A program made the translations under genes and the position numbers. 64,000 bases of DNA from Treponema sp. (GTDB taxonomy: Bacteria > Spirochaetota > Spirochaetia > Treponematales > Treponemataceae). The stretch covers positions 22,213 through 86,212 of the forward strand of contig JAGCVK010000008.1 of the NCBI GenBank assembly GCA_017962415.1, read 5' to 3'. This document shows positions 51,573 to 59,711 of the stretch, one piece after another (within the stretch, counting starts at the first letter, position 1; every line of letters begins with the position of its first letter). Below the pieces are notes generated by a model. It was not told the DNA's origin. It did no database searches and saw only the letters and a list, made by a program, of their open reading frames with translations.

Positions 51573-52147
51573 AAGTTTTAATTTTGAATGGTTCGCCAAG
51601 AAAAAACGGAAAAGTTTCTCAAATCCTGAACATCATGCAAAATCAGCTGAAAAAAGATGGCTTCGAAACGCAATTTGCAGACGTAAATTCGCTTGATTTT
51701 AAGTGCTGTACAGGCTGCATGAAATGCCGAAAAGAAGGCAACTGCATTCTCACAAAAGATGATGCTCACGACATTGGAAATGTACTTAAAAACTGCGACG
51801 CCGTAATAGTCGGGTCGCCGGTTTACTGGGGCAATATAAACGGAAAACTAAAATGCCTTTTTGACCGCCAGGTTGCCATTATGATGGGCGAAAATAAAAC
51901 TGGAATTCCAGTTCCTTTGCTAAAAGGCAAAAAAGCTCTTGTAGTGAATGCATGCACAACACCATTTCCGTTTAATCTTCTGGCAGGACAAAGCACAAAG
52001 GCTTACAGTGCCGTAAAAGAAATCTTAAGTTATTCTGGAATCAAAATCAAAGGGCGCATTTTTCTTGCTGGAACAACAAAAATAGAAAGTTTACCAAAAA
52101 AAATCATAAAACGAGCAGAAAAACTCGCTAAAAAACTGGAGAAATAA
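51569..52147 (+). CDS. Flavodoxin-fold NAD(P)H-dependent FMN oxidoreductase
   Basis: 192 residues. LILNGSPRKNGKVSQILNIM is the FMN phosphate-binding loop. CCTGCMKCRKEGNCILTKDD is the Cys-rich segment typical of iron-sulfur flavoprotein-like or NADPH-dependent FMN reductases, and VIVGSPVYWGNINGKLKCLF binds the flavin ring. It lies in an operon with tetR (overlapping start) and the DUF2271 gene 2 nt downstream. Possibly detoxification of quinones or nitro compounds. Confidence 0.82.
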   Translation: MKVLILNGSPRKNGKVSQILNIMQNQLKKDGFETQFADVNSLDFKCCTGCMKCRKEGNCILTKDDAHDIGNVLKNCDAVIVGSPVYWGNINGKLKCLFDRQVAIMMGENKTGIPVPLLKGKKALVVNACTTPFPFNLLAGQSTKAYSAVKEILSYSGIKIKGRIFLAGTTKIESLPKKIIKRAEKLAKKLEK

Positions 52148-52149
52148 TT

Positions 52150-52764
52150 ATGAAAAAACTAATCACACTTTTTACAATTCAACTAATTCTGGCCGCTTCA
52201 ATGCTTTTTGCAAAAGAAGTTACAATTTCTGTTGGCGCCGGCGAATGCTGGAAACAAAAAAGCGAACCTCAATTTGCACTGTGGATTGAAGATGAAAACG
52301 GCAACTTTATCAAAACACTTTACGTAACTCAGCGCGCAGGCAAAAAAAAGTGGCGAATGGCTCCAAAAGACGGCCGCCCGGAATCGCTTCCTGTGTGGTA
52401 TCATAAATCACAAAATGAAATATCAAAAACAGAGCCCGAACTTGATGCAGTTACAAGCGCAACTCCAAAAGGCGGAATAATATTTTCAGCTGAAACAGGA
52501 AGCAAAAATTGTAGAATCTGCGCCGAATTTAACACAAGTTTTGACTACAACGAAACTTTTACAAAGAAAAACAGCGGCGTAAACGGCCAGCCTTCGGTAA
52601 TTTACCAGGCAGAACTTCCTGCTGATTTTTCAGACGAAATACTTCTTAAACTTACAGGAACCGGCTCTCTCGACGGAAGTAACGGAGAGATTCATCCGGT
52701 TCCAGAAACACTTACAACCGCCCATAAAATTGTAAAGGCGGTTGCGGTAAAAGCAGTAAATTAA
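52150..52764 (+). CDS. Secreted DUF2271-like protein
   Basis: 204 residues. The signal peptide is MKKLITLFTIQLILAASMLF. The mature part begins EVTISVGAGECWKQKSEPQF then ALWIEDENGNFIKTLYVTQR, matching the 'W-IED-dG-x-vkTL' pattern of DUF2271 periplasmic proteins, and LDAVTSATPKGG follows. Several DUF2271 proteins sit near flavin transferases, and here it follows a flavin reductase, which suggests a redox link. Its stop overlaps the aroG stop by three bases on the opposite strand. Confidence 0.6.
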   Translation: MKKLITLFTIQLILAASMLFAKEVTISVGAGECWKQKSEPQFALWIEDENGNFIKTLYVTQRAGKKKWRMAPKDGRPESLPVWYHKSQNEISKTEPELDAVTSATPKGGIIFSAETGSKNCRICAEFNTSFDYNETFTKKNSGVNGQPSVIYQAELPADFSDEILLKLTGTGSLDGSNGEIHPVPETLTTAHKIVKAVAVKAVN

Positions 52765-53789
52765 AGCCTTTCTGCAATATCATAAATCAGGCGTTCAGTT
52801 TTTTCCCAGCCAAGACAAGGGTCGGTAATAGATTTTCCATAAACACCTTCGCCAATTTTCTGAGCGCCGTCTTCAATGTAACTTTCAATCATAAAGCCTT
52901 TTACAATTTTTGAAACACGCTCGCTGTGGCGGCAAGAATTCAAAACGTCCATTACAATACGAGGCTGCTCAAAAGGATTTTTCTTTGAGTTTGAATGATT
53001 CGTATCAATAATCACAGCCGGATTTTTTAATTCACGTTCATCATAAGCATCACAAAGGCGGATAATATCTTCATAATGATAATTCTGCTGATTGTTTCCG
53101 TGCTTGCTTGTAGAGCCGCGCAAAATAGCATGACAATGGTCGTTTCCTTCAGAATGCACTTCCCAGCCGCGATAAATAAAAGTGTGCGGATGCTGAGCCG
53201 CAAGAATCGCGTTCATCATAACCGTAAAATCGCCACTCGTTGGATTTTTCATACCAACAGGCACTTCAATGCCGCTGGCTGTGAGCCGGTGCTGCTGATC
53301 TTCAACAGAACGAGCGCCAACAGCAACATAACCCAAAAGATCATCAAGATACTGATAATTTTCCGGATAAAGCATTTCATCAGCAAATACAAAACCAGTT
53401 TCTTCAACCGCGCGCATATGCATATGGCGGCACGCAACAATTCCTTTATACAAATCAGGCTTTGCATTCGGATCTGGCTGGTGCAACATACCTTTGTAGC
53501 CTTCGCCGGTTGTGCGCGGCTTGTTAGTATAAATGCGCGGAACCATTAAGATTTTGTCTTTTACCTTTTCCTGCACCGGCACAAGTCGGCTCATATAATC
53601 CAAAACCGCGTCTTCATTATCCGCAGAGCAAGGCCCAATAATCAAAAGAAGCTTGTTTAATCTGCCTTCAAAAACCGCCTTTACTTCTGCACGCTTTTCT
53701 TCAACAATTTTTCCAGCTTTTCCCGAAAGCGGATACTGTTCCTTTACTTCAGCCGGAATTGCCAGCCGTCTTTCAAATTCCATATTCAT
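52761..53789 (-). CDS. aroG: 3-deoxy-7-phosphoheptulonate (DAHP) synthase, class I
   Basis: 342 residues. First step of the shikimate pathway: PEP + erythrose-4-phosphate. Family blocks: LLLIIGPCSADNEDAVLDYM (metal Cys), VPRIYTNKPRTTGEGYKGML, GARSVEDQQHRLTASGIEVP, VGMKNPTSGDFTVMMNAILA and VIIDTNHSNSKKN. The set is the AroF/G/H Ialpha type. GGAGG lies before the ATG. It is downstream of pheA in the same direction, separated by repeat copy E, so the pheA leader may also control it unless the repeat terminates transcription. Confidence 0.95.
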   Translation of the reverse strand: MNMEFERRLAIPAEVKEQYPLSGKAGKIVEEKRAEVKAVFEGRLNKLLLIIGPCSADNEDAVLDYMSRLVPVQEKVKDKILMVPRIYTNKPRTTGEGYKGMLHQPDPNAKPDLYKGIVACRHMHMRAVEETGFVFADEMLYPENYQYLDDLLGYVAVGARSVEDQQHRLTASGIEVPVGMKNPTSGDFTVMMNAILAAQHPHTFIYRGWEVHSEGNDHCHAILRGSTSKHGNNQQNYHYEDIIRLCDAYDERELKNPAVIIDTNHSNSKKNPFEQPRIVMDVLNSCRHSERVSKIVKGFMIESYIEDGAQKIGEGVYGKSITDPCLGWEKTERLIYDIAERL

Positions 53790-53823
53790 AAAAATTACCT
53801 CCAGAATAATTCAAAAATTTTTT

Positions 53824-53943
53824 GGGCGTGCCCCCTCGCTTCGCTCGGGGGTCGCTATGTTCGGGGTTCGCTAACGCTCATTCCTCCGCTTCGCTCCGGA
53901 ACAGCTCTGCGGGCTGCCCCTACCAGCGCTCACGCTTTGCTCC
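53824..53943. repeat. GC-rich palindromic repeat, copy E (between pheA and aroG)
   Basis: A mosaic of hairpins: CCCCCTCGC-TTC-GCTCGGGGG, then TTCGCTAACGCTCATTCC, CCGCTTCGCTCCGG and AGCGCTCACGCTTTGCTCCC. It extends to the pheA stop codon. It shares words with copies A, B and F. Confidence 0.65.
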
Positions 53944-54762
53944 CTAAAATCTCCCCAAAACTTTTAATTTACTACATCTATATTTCATCTCCGAAATCAT
54001 CTGCTTATAAGCCGCAGTTCCAAACTCACCTTCCGCTTCAATGTAAAAATAATAAGACCAGGCAAGCCCTTTAAGCGGGCGGCTATGAATTACGCTCATA
54101 TTGTAACCAAACTCTCCAAGTTTATTTAAAACTTTTACAAGCGCGCCCGCTTCGTTTTTTACAGCAAACATCAAAATAACCGTGCTGCCTTTTTCACCTT
54201 TTGAATCGGCTGTTACGCGGGCTTCTTTCTTGCGCGAAACAATCGCAAACCGCGTTGAATTATCCTGGTGCCCATTAATTCCCCGTTCCAAAATTTCAAG
54301 CCCGTAAAGCGCCGCAGTTTCTTCACTCGCAATTGCAGCAACAGTTTTGTCGCCAAGTTCTGCAACAAGTTTTGCAGCTCTTGCAGTATTAAGAGCCTGC
54401 TCAGTTTTATAACCGTGAGCCGTAATAAAATCAGAACTTTGTTCCAAAGCCTGCGGGTGGCTAATTACCTTACTTACTGTATTAAGGCTGCTTCCTTTTA
54501 CACCAAGCAAATTTTGCATAACATTTAAAGTGTAAACGCCGTTTACAAAAAGGCTTCCGTGAAACATAAGGTCGGTAACTTGCCCTACTTCGCCAGCGTA
54601 ACTGTTTTCAATTGGAAGAACAGCATAATCGCATTCACCTTTTTCAGCTGCTTCATAAGCCGAACGAAAATCAGAAAACGAAATCAATTCATCATTCGGA
54701 AACACTCGCTTAGCCGCAATATACGCAAAAGCTCCTTCAATTCCACTATACGCAATCTTCAA
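53944..54762 (-). CDS. pheA: Prephenate dehydratase (with ACT domain)
   Basis: 272 residues starting at TTG (AGGAGG 6 nt upstream). It converts prephenate to phenylpyruvate, the committed step to phenylalanine. The N-terminal domain is IAYSGIEGAFAYIAAKRVFP and VLPIENSYAGEVGQV; the catalytic Thr lies in DNSTRFAIVSR. The C-terminal ACT domain is EAGALVKVLNKLGEFGYNMS then VIHSRPLKGLAWSYYFYIEA, where Phe feedback binding is expected (ESRP is here HSRP). There is no chorismate mutase fusion. Expression appears controlled by the upstream Phe-rich leader and terminator. Confidence 0.95.
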   Translation of the reverse strand: MKIAYSGIEGAFAYIAAKRVFPNDELISFSDFRSAYEAAEKGECDYAVLPIENSYAGEVGQVTDLMFHGSLFVNGVYTLNVMQNLLGVKGSSLNTVSKVISHPQALEQSSDFITAHGYKTEQALNTARAAKLVAELGDKTVAAIASEETAALYGLEILERGINGHQDNSTRFAIVSRKKEARVTADSKGEKGSTVILMFAVKNEAGALVKVLNKLGEFGYNMSVIHSRPLKGLAWSYYFYIEAEGEFGTAAYKQMISEMKYRCSKLKVLGRF

Positions 54763-54852
54763 CTAAAACCTCCTGTTAAGGCAACTTAAATCAAACAAAG
54801 GCATAATTGCCATTTCTTGAATAACACCTTTTTGCTTTGCAAAAAAATGCTC

Positions 54853-54891
54853 AAAAAAAAAAGCGGTTCTACCCGCCTGGATAGAACCGCT
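54853..54891 (-). terminator. Attenuator terminator between the Phe leader ORF and pheA
   Basis: On the minus strand AGCGGTTCTA and TAGAACCGCT are perfectly complementary (loop TCCAGGCGGG) and nine Ts follow. It lies 91 nt before the pheA start codon and 35 nt after the leader stop. It might also end the ECF operon transcript. Confidence 0.8.
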
Positions 54892-54925
54892 CTTATATCC
54901 GCCTTTCGGCTCGATTTTTCACATT

Positions 54926-55018
54926 CTATTCTTCACGGGTAAACTGTCTTTTGCTGCAAAAGTAAAAGGCAAAAAATGAGAAGAAAGTAAATGCAAAAAA
55001 GATATTTCCAAAAATCAT
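54926..55018 (-). CDS. pheL: Phe-rich leader peptide of pheA (candidate attenuator, PheL-like)
   Basis: A 30-codon ORF reading MIFGNIFFAFTFFSFFAFYF followed by a basic tail. Eleven of 30 residues are Phe and one is Tyr. It has a promoter (TTGACT-N17-TAGTAT) whose -10 ends 7 nt before ATG, and a strong terminator lies between it and pheA. The segment around its stop (ATAGAA, 54929-54924) can pair with TTCTAT in the 5' arm of that terminator (54886-54881). Stalling at Phe codons would therefore favour read-through. This is the logic of E. coli pheL-pheA. A small membrane protein is the alternative: the Phe stretch is hydrophobic with a SKR tail. Confidence 0.65.
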   Translation of the reverse strand: MIFGNIFFAFTFFSFFAFYFCSKRQFTREE

Positions 55019-55025
55019 TGTGGCA

Positions 55026-55054
55026 ATACTAATAAATCAAACAAAATTAGTCAA
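55026..55054 (-). promoter_or_regulatory. Promoter of the pheA leader transcript
   Basis: On the minus strand TTGACT (55054-55049), 17 nt, TAGTAT (55031-55026), then 7 nt to the leader ATG. Confidence 0.65.
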
Positions 55055-55143
55055 GATGTTATTATTTGTATGAAAAAAACAAGGCGTGTTATTATTTGTA
55101 GAAACAAAAAACATTTACGGCATTTTTTGATTACTTTCACAAA

Positions 55144-55932
55144 TCATAGAAAATTAACAATAATCGCGCCGGCCAAAACTGCAAGTCCGATTATTGTAAA
55201 AACAAAATCACAAAAACGATGTTTATACTCTTTTGTGCAACTTTGGCGGGTTCTAAAATAAAAACCGCGAAGTTCTGCTGCCGTCGCTGTAAACTCAATT
55301 TTTCTAACAGCGCCCATTAAAAGCGGAAAGCAAAGCGGCAAAATCATACCAATTTTCTTAAAAGGATTTTTTACATCAAAATCAACACCACGCGCTTTTT
55401 GACTTTCAATAATTCCAGCCATTTCAGAAGAAAAAACGGGAATAAAACGAATTGCCGAAGTTAGCGTAAATGCAAATTTGTACGGAATGTTAAGTTCCTT
55501 TACCATTGTGTTTGAAAGATCATTCAAATTAATTACCGAAATCAAAACCGAAAGCGGCAAAGTTGCTCCAGTTAAACGCATTACAAGAAGCAAACCGTTT
55601 GTTATTCCAATATCCGTAATACCAAACTTTGAACCAAGCGGAATTACAATTTCGCCGCTTCTAATTACCAAAATCTGAAGCACAAAAAGAAAAAGCGACA
55701 TTTTAAACAAACCTTTAAAAATTCCCAAAGTTCTTTTTAAAAGTCCTGAATGAGATTTTCCTTCGCCAATCACGCCAAGGAAAACATCAAAAATAATAAT
55801 TCCAAGCAAATAGAAAAAATTAGAAGAAACAAATGCCGAAGCACAAAGCAACGCCGCAACAAGAATTTTTGTAAGCGGGTGCATTTTATGAAGAATCGAA
55901 TCTCCCTGTAAATAATCTAAAAATCCTTTCAC
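55144..55932 (-). CDS. ecfT: ECF transporter transmembrane (T) component
   Basis: 262 residues with five or more membrane segments. Family signatures: FLDYLQGDSILHKMHPLTKI at the start, and the two Ala-Arg-Gly coupling motifs SQKARGVDF and TAAELRGFYF, which contact the ATPases. GTG at 55932 (after GAGGG) is the likely start. A GTG at 55941 inside the ecfA gene is possible. It follows the two ATPase genes and the S component in one leftward operon, so it is a dedicated ECF system. Confidence 0.9.
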   Translation of the reverse strand: MKGFLDYLQGDSILHKMHPLTKILVAALLCASAFVSSNFFYLLGIIIFDVFLGVIGEGKSHSGLLKRTLGIFKGLFKMSLFLFVLQILVIRSGEIVIPLGSKFGITDIGITNGLLLVMRLTGATLPLSVLISVINLNDLSNTMVKELNIPYKFAFTLTSAIRFIPVFSSEMAGIIESQKARGVDFDVKNPFKKIGMILPLCFPLLMGAVRKIEFTATAAELRGFYFRTRQSCTKEYKHRFCDFVFTIIGLAVLAGAIIVNFL

Positions 55933-55933
55933 T

Positions 55934-56806
55934 TTACGCACCCTCTTTAACTGATTTTAATTTTGCAATCATTTCATCAACTGTAAAAATGCCTTTAAAC
56001 GTTTCGCCCAAAAGAGAACAGGTTGCGGCAATTTGCGGCTGCAACAAACGCGCTTTTGCAAGCAACTGAGTATCAGAAAGAATTTCGCGGGTTTTGCCTT
56101 GTGCCAAAATTTCACCGCGATTCATTACAATCACAGATTTTGCAAAATCAAGAACAATTTCCATATCGTGACAAACCATAATTACAGTTGTGCCGTTTTC
56201 GTTCAGTTTGCGGATTCGGTTCATTACTTCCATACACTCGCGATAATCAAGGCCGGTTGTAGGTTCATCAAGAATCAAAATCTCAGGATTAAGCGCAATC
56301 AAACAGGCAAGGCAAAGCCGCTGGCGCTGGCCGCGACTCATATTAAAAGGCTCGGTTTTTGCGTCAAAGCCAAACTCTTTGATCGTTGCTTCTACCTTTT
56401 GCTTAATTTCTTCTTTTGAAAAGCCGTTGTTTTTTAAGCTGAACGCAATTTCTTCTTCAACAGAATTGCAGCAAATCTGGCGGTCTGGATTTTGAAACAA
56501 AAAGCCAATATGTTTTGCAAGTGCGCTAACTTTATTGCAGCGCGTATTTTTGCCAATCACAAAAACATCGCCTTGACTCGGCTGTAAAAGCCCGTTACAC
56601 AATTTAGAAAAAGTTGATTTTCCAGCTCCGTTTGAGCCAATAATCGCAGTAAAATCACCACGCTCAATTTTCACATTCAGATTTCGGACATTTGCCGTTT
56701 CGTTATAAGAAAAGCAAACTTCCTTAAATTCAAGCATTGGAACATTCAAACAAGAATCCTGATTTTTTAAGCTTTCAGCGGCTGCTTTTTTTTCTATTTT
56801 ACTCAT
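55934..56806 (-). CDS. ecfA2: ECF transporter ATPase (A2-type)
   Basis: 290 residues. Walker A GSNGAGKSTFSKLCN, Q-loop region FLFQNPDRQICCNSVEEEIA, signature MSRGQRQRLCLACL (the 'LSGGQ' variant SRGQ), Walker B ILILDEPTTGLD and the switch His in VMVCHDMEIV. The QNPDxQ motif is typical of ECF ATPases. It overlaps ecfT (downstream) and the other ATPase gene (ATGA overlap) in the operon. Confidence 0.9.
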   Translation of the reverse strand: MSKIEKKAAAESLKNQDSCLNVPMLEFKEVCFSYNETANVRNLNVKIERGDFTAIIGSNGAGKSTFSKLCNGLLQPSQGDVFVIGKNTRCNKVSALAKHIGFLFQNPDRQICCNSVEEEIAFSLKNNGFSKEEIKQKVEATIKEFGFDAKTEPFNMSRGQRQRLCLACLIALNPEILILDEPTTGLDYRECMEVMNRIRKLNENGTTVIMVCHDMEIVLDFAKSVIVMNRGEILAQGKTREILSDTQLLAKARLLQPQIAATCSLLGETFKGIFTVDEMIAKLKSVKEGA

Positions 56807-57684
56807 TTTGCGCCTCCGGCCGTTTTTTCATTCATACATTTTTTTACAAAAGCTGCTGCTTCCTGAGTGTTCAAACAGATTCGTTCTTCGTTTTTCATTC
56901 CAGCTGGAGTAAGTCCTTCCTGCATCATTTTGCCGGTTAAAGTCAAAACGCGCGGACAATTTATGCCGGCTTCTTCCATTTCTTTTTGATGAGTTAGCGT
57001 GCTTCGTATTTCGCCGTAATGAACAACTGTGCCTTTTTCAAGAACAATAAGTTTTTTTACAAACTCGCACAAAAGCATAATTTTTTGTTCGGCAACTATA
57101 ATTGTAATTCCTTTTTCTTCGTTCAATTTTTTAAGCAATTTAAAAATCTGCAAAGAAGAAGCCGGATCAAGCTCGCCGGTTGGTTCATCTAAAACAAGAT
57201 ACTCCGGCTGAAGTGCTAAAATAGCGGCAAACACAACTTTTTGTTTTTGTCCGCCGCTTAAAGTTGAAATCTCCCGATGTCGCAGTTCGCTAATATCCAA
57301 TGCACTCAGCGCTTCTGTAATTCGATTTTCAATTTGGTCTGCCGGAATTCCAAAGTTTTCCAGGCCAAACAAAATTTCATCTTCTACAAAATAACTTACA
57401 ATTTGGCTTTCAATATCCTGAAATACCGAACCAACTTTTAAGGCAAGTTTATCAGGCTTAATATCAAAAGTATCCTGGCCTTCAACTTTTACAGCGCCAT
57501 AAAAATCACCAGAATAATGATGTGGAATAAGTCCGTTTATGCAACTGCACAAAGTTGTTTTTCCCGCTCCAGATTCTCCGATAATTCCTACAAAATCGCC
57601 TTTTTGAATTTCAAGACTGATATTTTCAAGGGCGTATTTTTTGGCTCCTTCATACTTAAAAGTAAGTTCCTTTATTTCAATCAT
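56803..57684 (-). CDS. ecfA1: ECF transporter ATPase (A1-type)
   Basis: 293 residues. Walker A GESGAGKTTLCSCIN, Q-loop SVFQDIESQIVSYFVEDEIL, signature LSGGQKQKVVFAAI, Walker B YLVLDEPTGELDP, and IIVAEQKIMLL where the switch His is replaced by Gln. The His-to-Gln change at the H-loop suggests an asymmetric ATPase pair. It starts 9 nt after the S component. Confidence 0.9.
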   Translation of the reverse strand: MIEIKELTFKYEGAKKYALENISLEIQKGDFVGIIGESGAGKTTLCSCINGLIPHHYSGDFYGAVKVEGQDTFDIKPDKLALKVGSVFQDIESQIVSYFVEDEILFGLENFGIPADQIENRITEALSALDISELRHREISTLSGGQKQKVVFAAILALQPEYLVLDEPTGELDPASSLQIFKLLKKLNEEKGITIIVAEQKIMLLCEFVKKLIVLEKGTVVHYGEIRSTLTHQKEMEEAGINCPRVLTLTGKMMQEGLTPAGMKNEERICLNTQEAAAFVKKCMNEKTAGGAK

Positions 57685-57693
57685 TATAAAATC

Positions 57694-58251
57694 CTATTTT
57701 TCGCAAATAAAAGGCTTTTTGATTGCCTTCATCAAAGGTGCATACAAAAGTGCAACAATTACAGCGTTCAAAGTTGCAGTTCCCAAAACAATTGGAACAT
57801 AAGCTTTTAAAGCTGAAAAATCAGATTTAATTACAATAAACAAAAGTACAACAAATAATCCGCCAGAAACAATTGTGCTTACAAATGTACTAATTGCCGC
57901 AAGCCCAATTTCCATTCCACGATTTTTTGCAGGAATTGCAATCAAAAGTCCCATACAAAGAGCGCCGGCAAATTCAGATGCAAAATTAAGACCCGGAGTT
58001 CCTGGAAAAAACTGACAAATTGCACCAGCAAGAATTCCAACAATAACGCTGTACCAGATTTTTGGACGAAGCAGCACAATAATCATACAATACATTGCGA
58101 TAATAAAGTTTGGCTTCATTCCAAAAAAGTTTACAAAAGTTCCAACAAAAAATTTAAGAACAGCACCGGCCGCAAGTAAAACTGCTGTAAGAAGAAGATC
58201 GCTAAGCGAAAGCCCTTTTTTTTCTTGTGATTCAATAACTCGTTTTTCCAT
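57694..58251 (-). CDS. ECF transporter substrate-binding (S) component, TrpP-like
   Basis: 185 residues with about five or six membrane segments. The section VNFFGMKPNFIIAMYCMIIV then LLRPKIWYSVIVGILAGAIC resembles the TrpP tryptophan-uptake family (GMKPD followed by a helix and a pro-rich loop, FPGTPGL). The ATPases and EcfT are encoded directly downstream. Its promoter carries the same operator as the divergent paaK, which fits an aromatic amino acid substrate. Alternatives such as thiamine precursors cannot be excluded. AGGAG lies 10 nt before the ATG. Confidence 0.7.
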   Translation of the reverse strand: MEKRVIESQEKKGLSLSDLLLTAVLLAAGAVLKFFVGTFVNFFGMKPNFIIAMYCMIIVLLRPKIWYSVIVGILAGAICQFFPGTPGLNFASEFAGALCMGLLIAIPAKNRGMEIGLAAISTFVSTIVSGGLFVVLLFIVIKSDFSALKAYVPIVLGTATLNAVIVALLYAPLMKAIKKPFICEK

Positions 58252-58294
58252 AATAAATTAACTCCTGAAAAATCGTTTCTATTTACAGTAACTA

Positions 58295-58334
58295 TGTTAC
58301 TACGCATAGTAACAATCATTTTTGAAGTTGTCAA
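58295..58334 (-). promoter_or_regulatory. Promoter and operator of the ECF operon
   Basis: On the minus strand TTGACA (58334-58329), 17 nt, TACTAT (58311-58306). The dyad TGTTACT-N6-AGTAACA (58295-58314) covers the -10 box. AGTAAC at 58287-58292 adds a half-site. Confidence 0.7.
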
Positions 58335-58372
58335 GTAGTTTCAAAATAAATGCTTAAAATCATCATAATCAA

Positions 58373-58412
58373 TTGACAGCAAAAGCAAGCTGTGTTACTA
58401 TTTACAGTAACA
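58373..58412 (+). promoter_or_regulatory. Promoter and operator of paaK
   Basis: TTGACA (58373-58378), 17 nt, TACTAT (58396-58401). The same dyad TGTTACT-N6-AGTAACA (58393-58412) overlaps the -10 in the same register as the ECF promoter. One regulator is predicted to repress both. Confidence 0.7.
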
Positions 58413-58462
58413 AGTCGCAATATTCAGACTACAAACAGAAACTTTTTTTTTAGGAAAATAAA

Positions 58463-59704
58463 ATGAAACTTACAGAAAAACAGTTAGAACAGATTCGCGC
58501 ACAGGTTCGCCGTGTAAAAGCCTGCGGAAATCCTTTTTATGAAAACAAATTCAAAAATGTAAATCCTGATGATATTAAAACACAGCAAGATTTTGAAAAA
58601 CTTGTTCCATTCAGCTCAAAGCAGGAACTTCGCGAAGCATATCCGCTCGGACTCGCTGCCGTTCCAGAAGAAGAAATTGTACGCATTCACTCATCAAGTG
58701 GAACAACAGGTGCGCCAGTTGTAATTCCTTATACAAAAAAAGATGTTGAAGACTGGGCAACAATGTTTGCACGCTGTTACGAAATGGCCGGAATCACAAA
58801 AAAAGACCGCATTCAAATTACTCCAGGTTACGGACTTTGGACAGCCGGAATTGGTTTCCAGGCTGGCTGCGAAAAACTTGGTGCAATGGCAATTCCAATG
58901 GGACCGGGAAACACAGAAAAGCAGCTTCAGATGATGCAGGACTTAAAAGCAAGCGTTATTTGTGCAACCTCTTCTTACGCTTTGCTCCTTGCAGAACAGG
59001 TAGAAGCTCGCGGCCTTAAAGATAAAATCTGCCTTAAAAAAGGTATAATTGGCTCAGAACGCTGGGGCGAAAAAATGCGCAACCGCATTAAAGATATTCT
59101 TGGCATTGAACTTTTTGATATTTACGGACTCACAGAATGTTACGGTCCTGGAATTGGAATCAACTGTCCGGGCGAACAAGGAATTCACGTTTTTGATGAT
59201 TATATCTACATTGAAATTCTTGACCCGATTACCGGCGAACCAGTTCCAGAAGGACAGCTTGGTGAAATCACTTTAACAACACTTGTAAAAGAAGGCGCAC
59301 CATTATTCCGCTTTAGAACACACGACCTTGCAGCCTTTATTCCAGGTGAATGCAAATGCGGCTGCAAATATCCAAGAATCACACCAATTATGGGTCGCAG
59401 CGACGATATGGTAAAAGTTAAAGGAAACATCATCTTCCCAAGCACAATCGAAGACGTAATCCGCACAGTTCCAGGAACTTCCAGCGAATACCGCGCAGTA
59501 ATCGAACACGTTGACGGCAAAGACCAGATGACAATTTTCGTAGAAGTTGAAGGCGGCACAGATCGCACAGAAGCCGCTCTTACAATGACCTACAACTTTA
59601 AGCAAAAGTACAATATGACACCAATCGTAAAAGTTGTAGGAATTGGCGAACTTCCACGAAGCGAAAAGAAAACAAAACGAATCGAAGACAAACGCTTTGA
59701 ATAA
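58463..59704 (+). CDS. paaK: Phenylacetate/aryl-acetate-CoA ligase
   Basis: 413 residues. Adenylate-forming enzyme: the P-loop-like motif IHSSSGTTGAPVVIPYTKKD, then YGLWTAGIGFQAG, the A5-like DIYGLTECYGPGIGINC, and the A8/A10 region EITLTTLVKEGAPLFRFRTH to GRSDDMVKVKGNIIFPS. Length and order match PaaK. It activates phenylacetate or indoleacetate to the CoA thioester. With iorAB it would allow salvage of aryl acids to aromatic amino acids by reductive carboxylation and transamination. It is divergent from the ECF operon with a shared operator. AGGAAA precedes the ATG. Confidence 0.9.
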   Translation: MKLTEKQLEQIRAQVRRVKACGNPFYENKFKNVNPDDIKTQQDFEKLVPFSSKQELREAYPLGLAAVPEEEIVRIHSSSGTTGAPVVIPYTKKDVEDWATMFARCYEMAGITKKDRIQITPGYGLWTAGIGFQAGCEKLGAMAIPMGPGNTEKQLQMMQDLKASVICATSSYALLLAEQVEARGLKDKICLKKGIIGSERWGEKMRNRIKDILGIELFDIYGLTECYGPGIGINCPGEQGIHVFDDYIYIEILDPITGEPVPEGQLGEITLTTLVKEGAPLFRFRTHDLAAFIPGECKCGCKYPRITPIMGRSDDMVKVKGNIIFPSTIEDVIRTVPGTSSEYRAVIEHVDGKDQMTIFVEVEGGTDRTEAALTMTYNFKQKYNMTPIVKVVGIGELPRSEKKTKRIEDKRFE

Positions 59705-59711
59705 AAATTCC

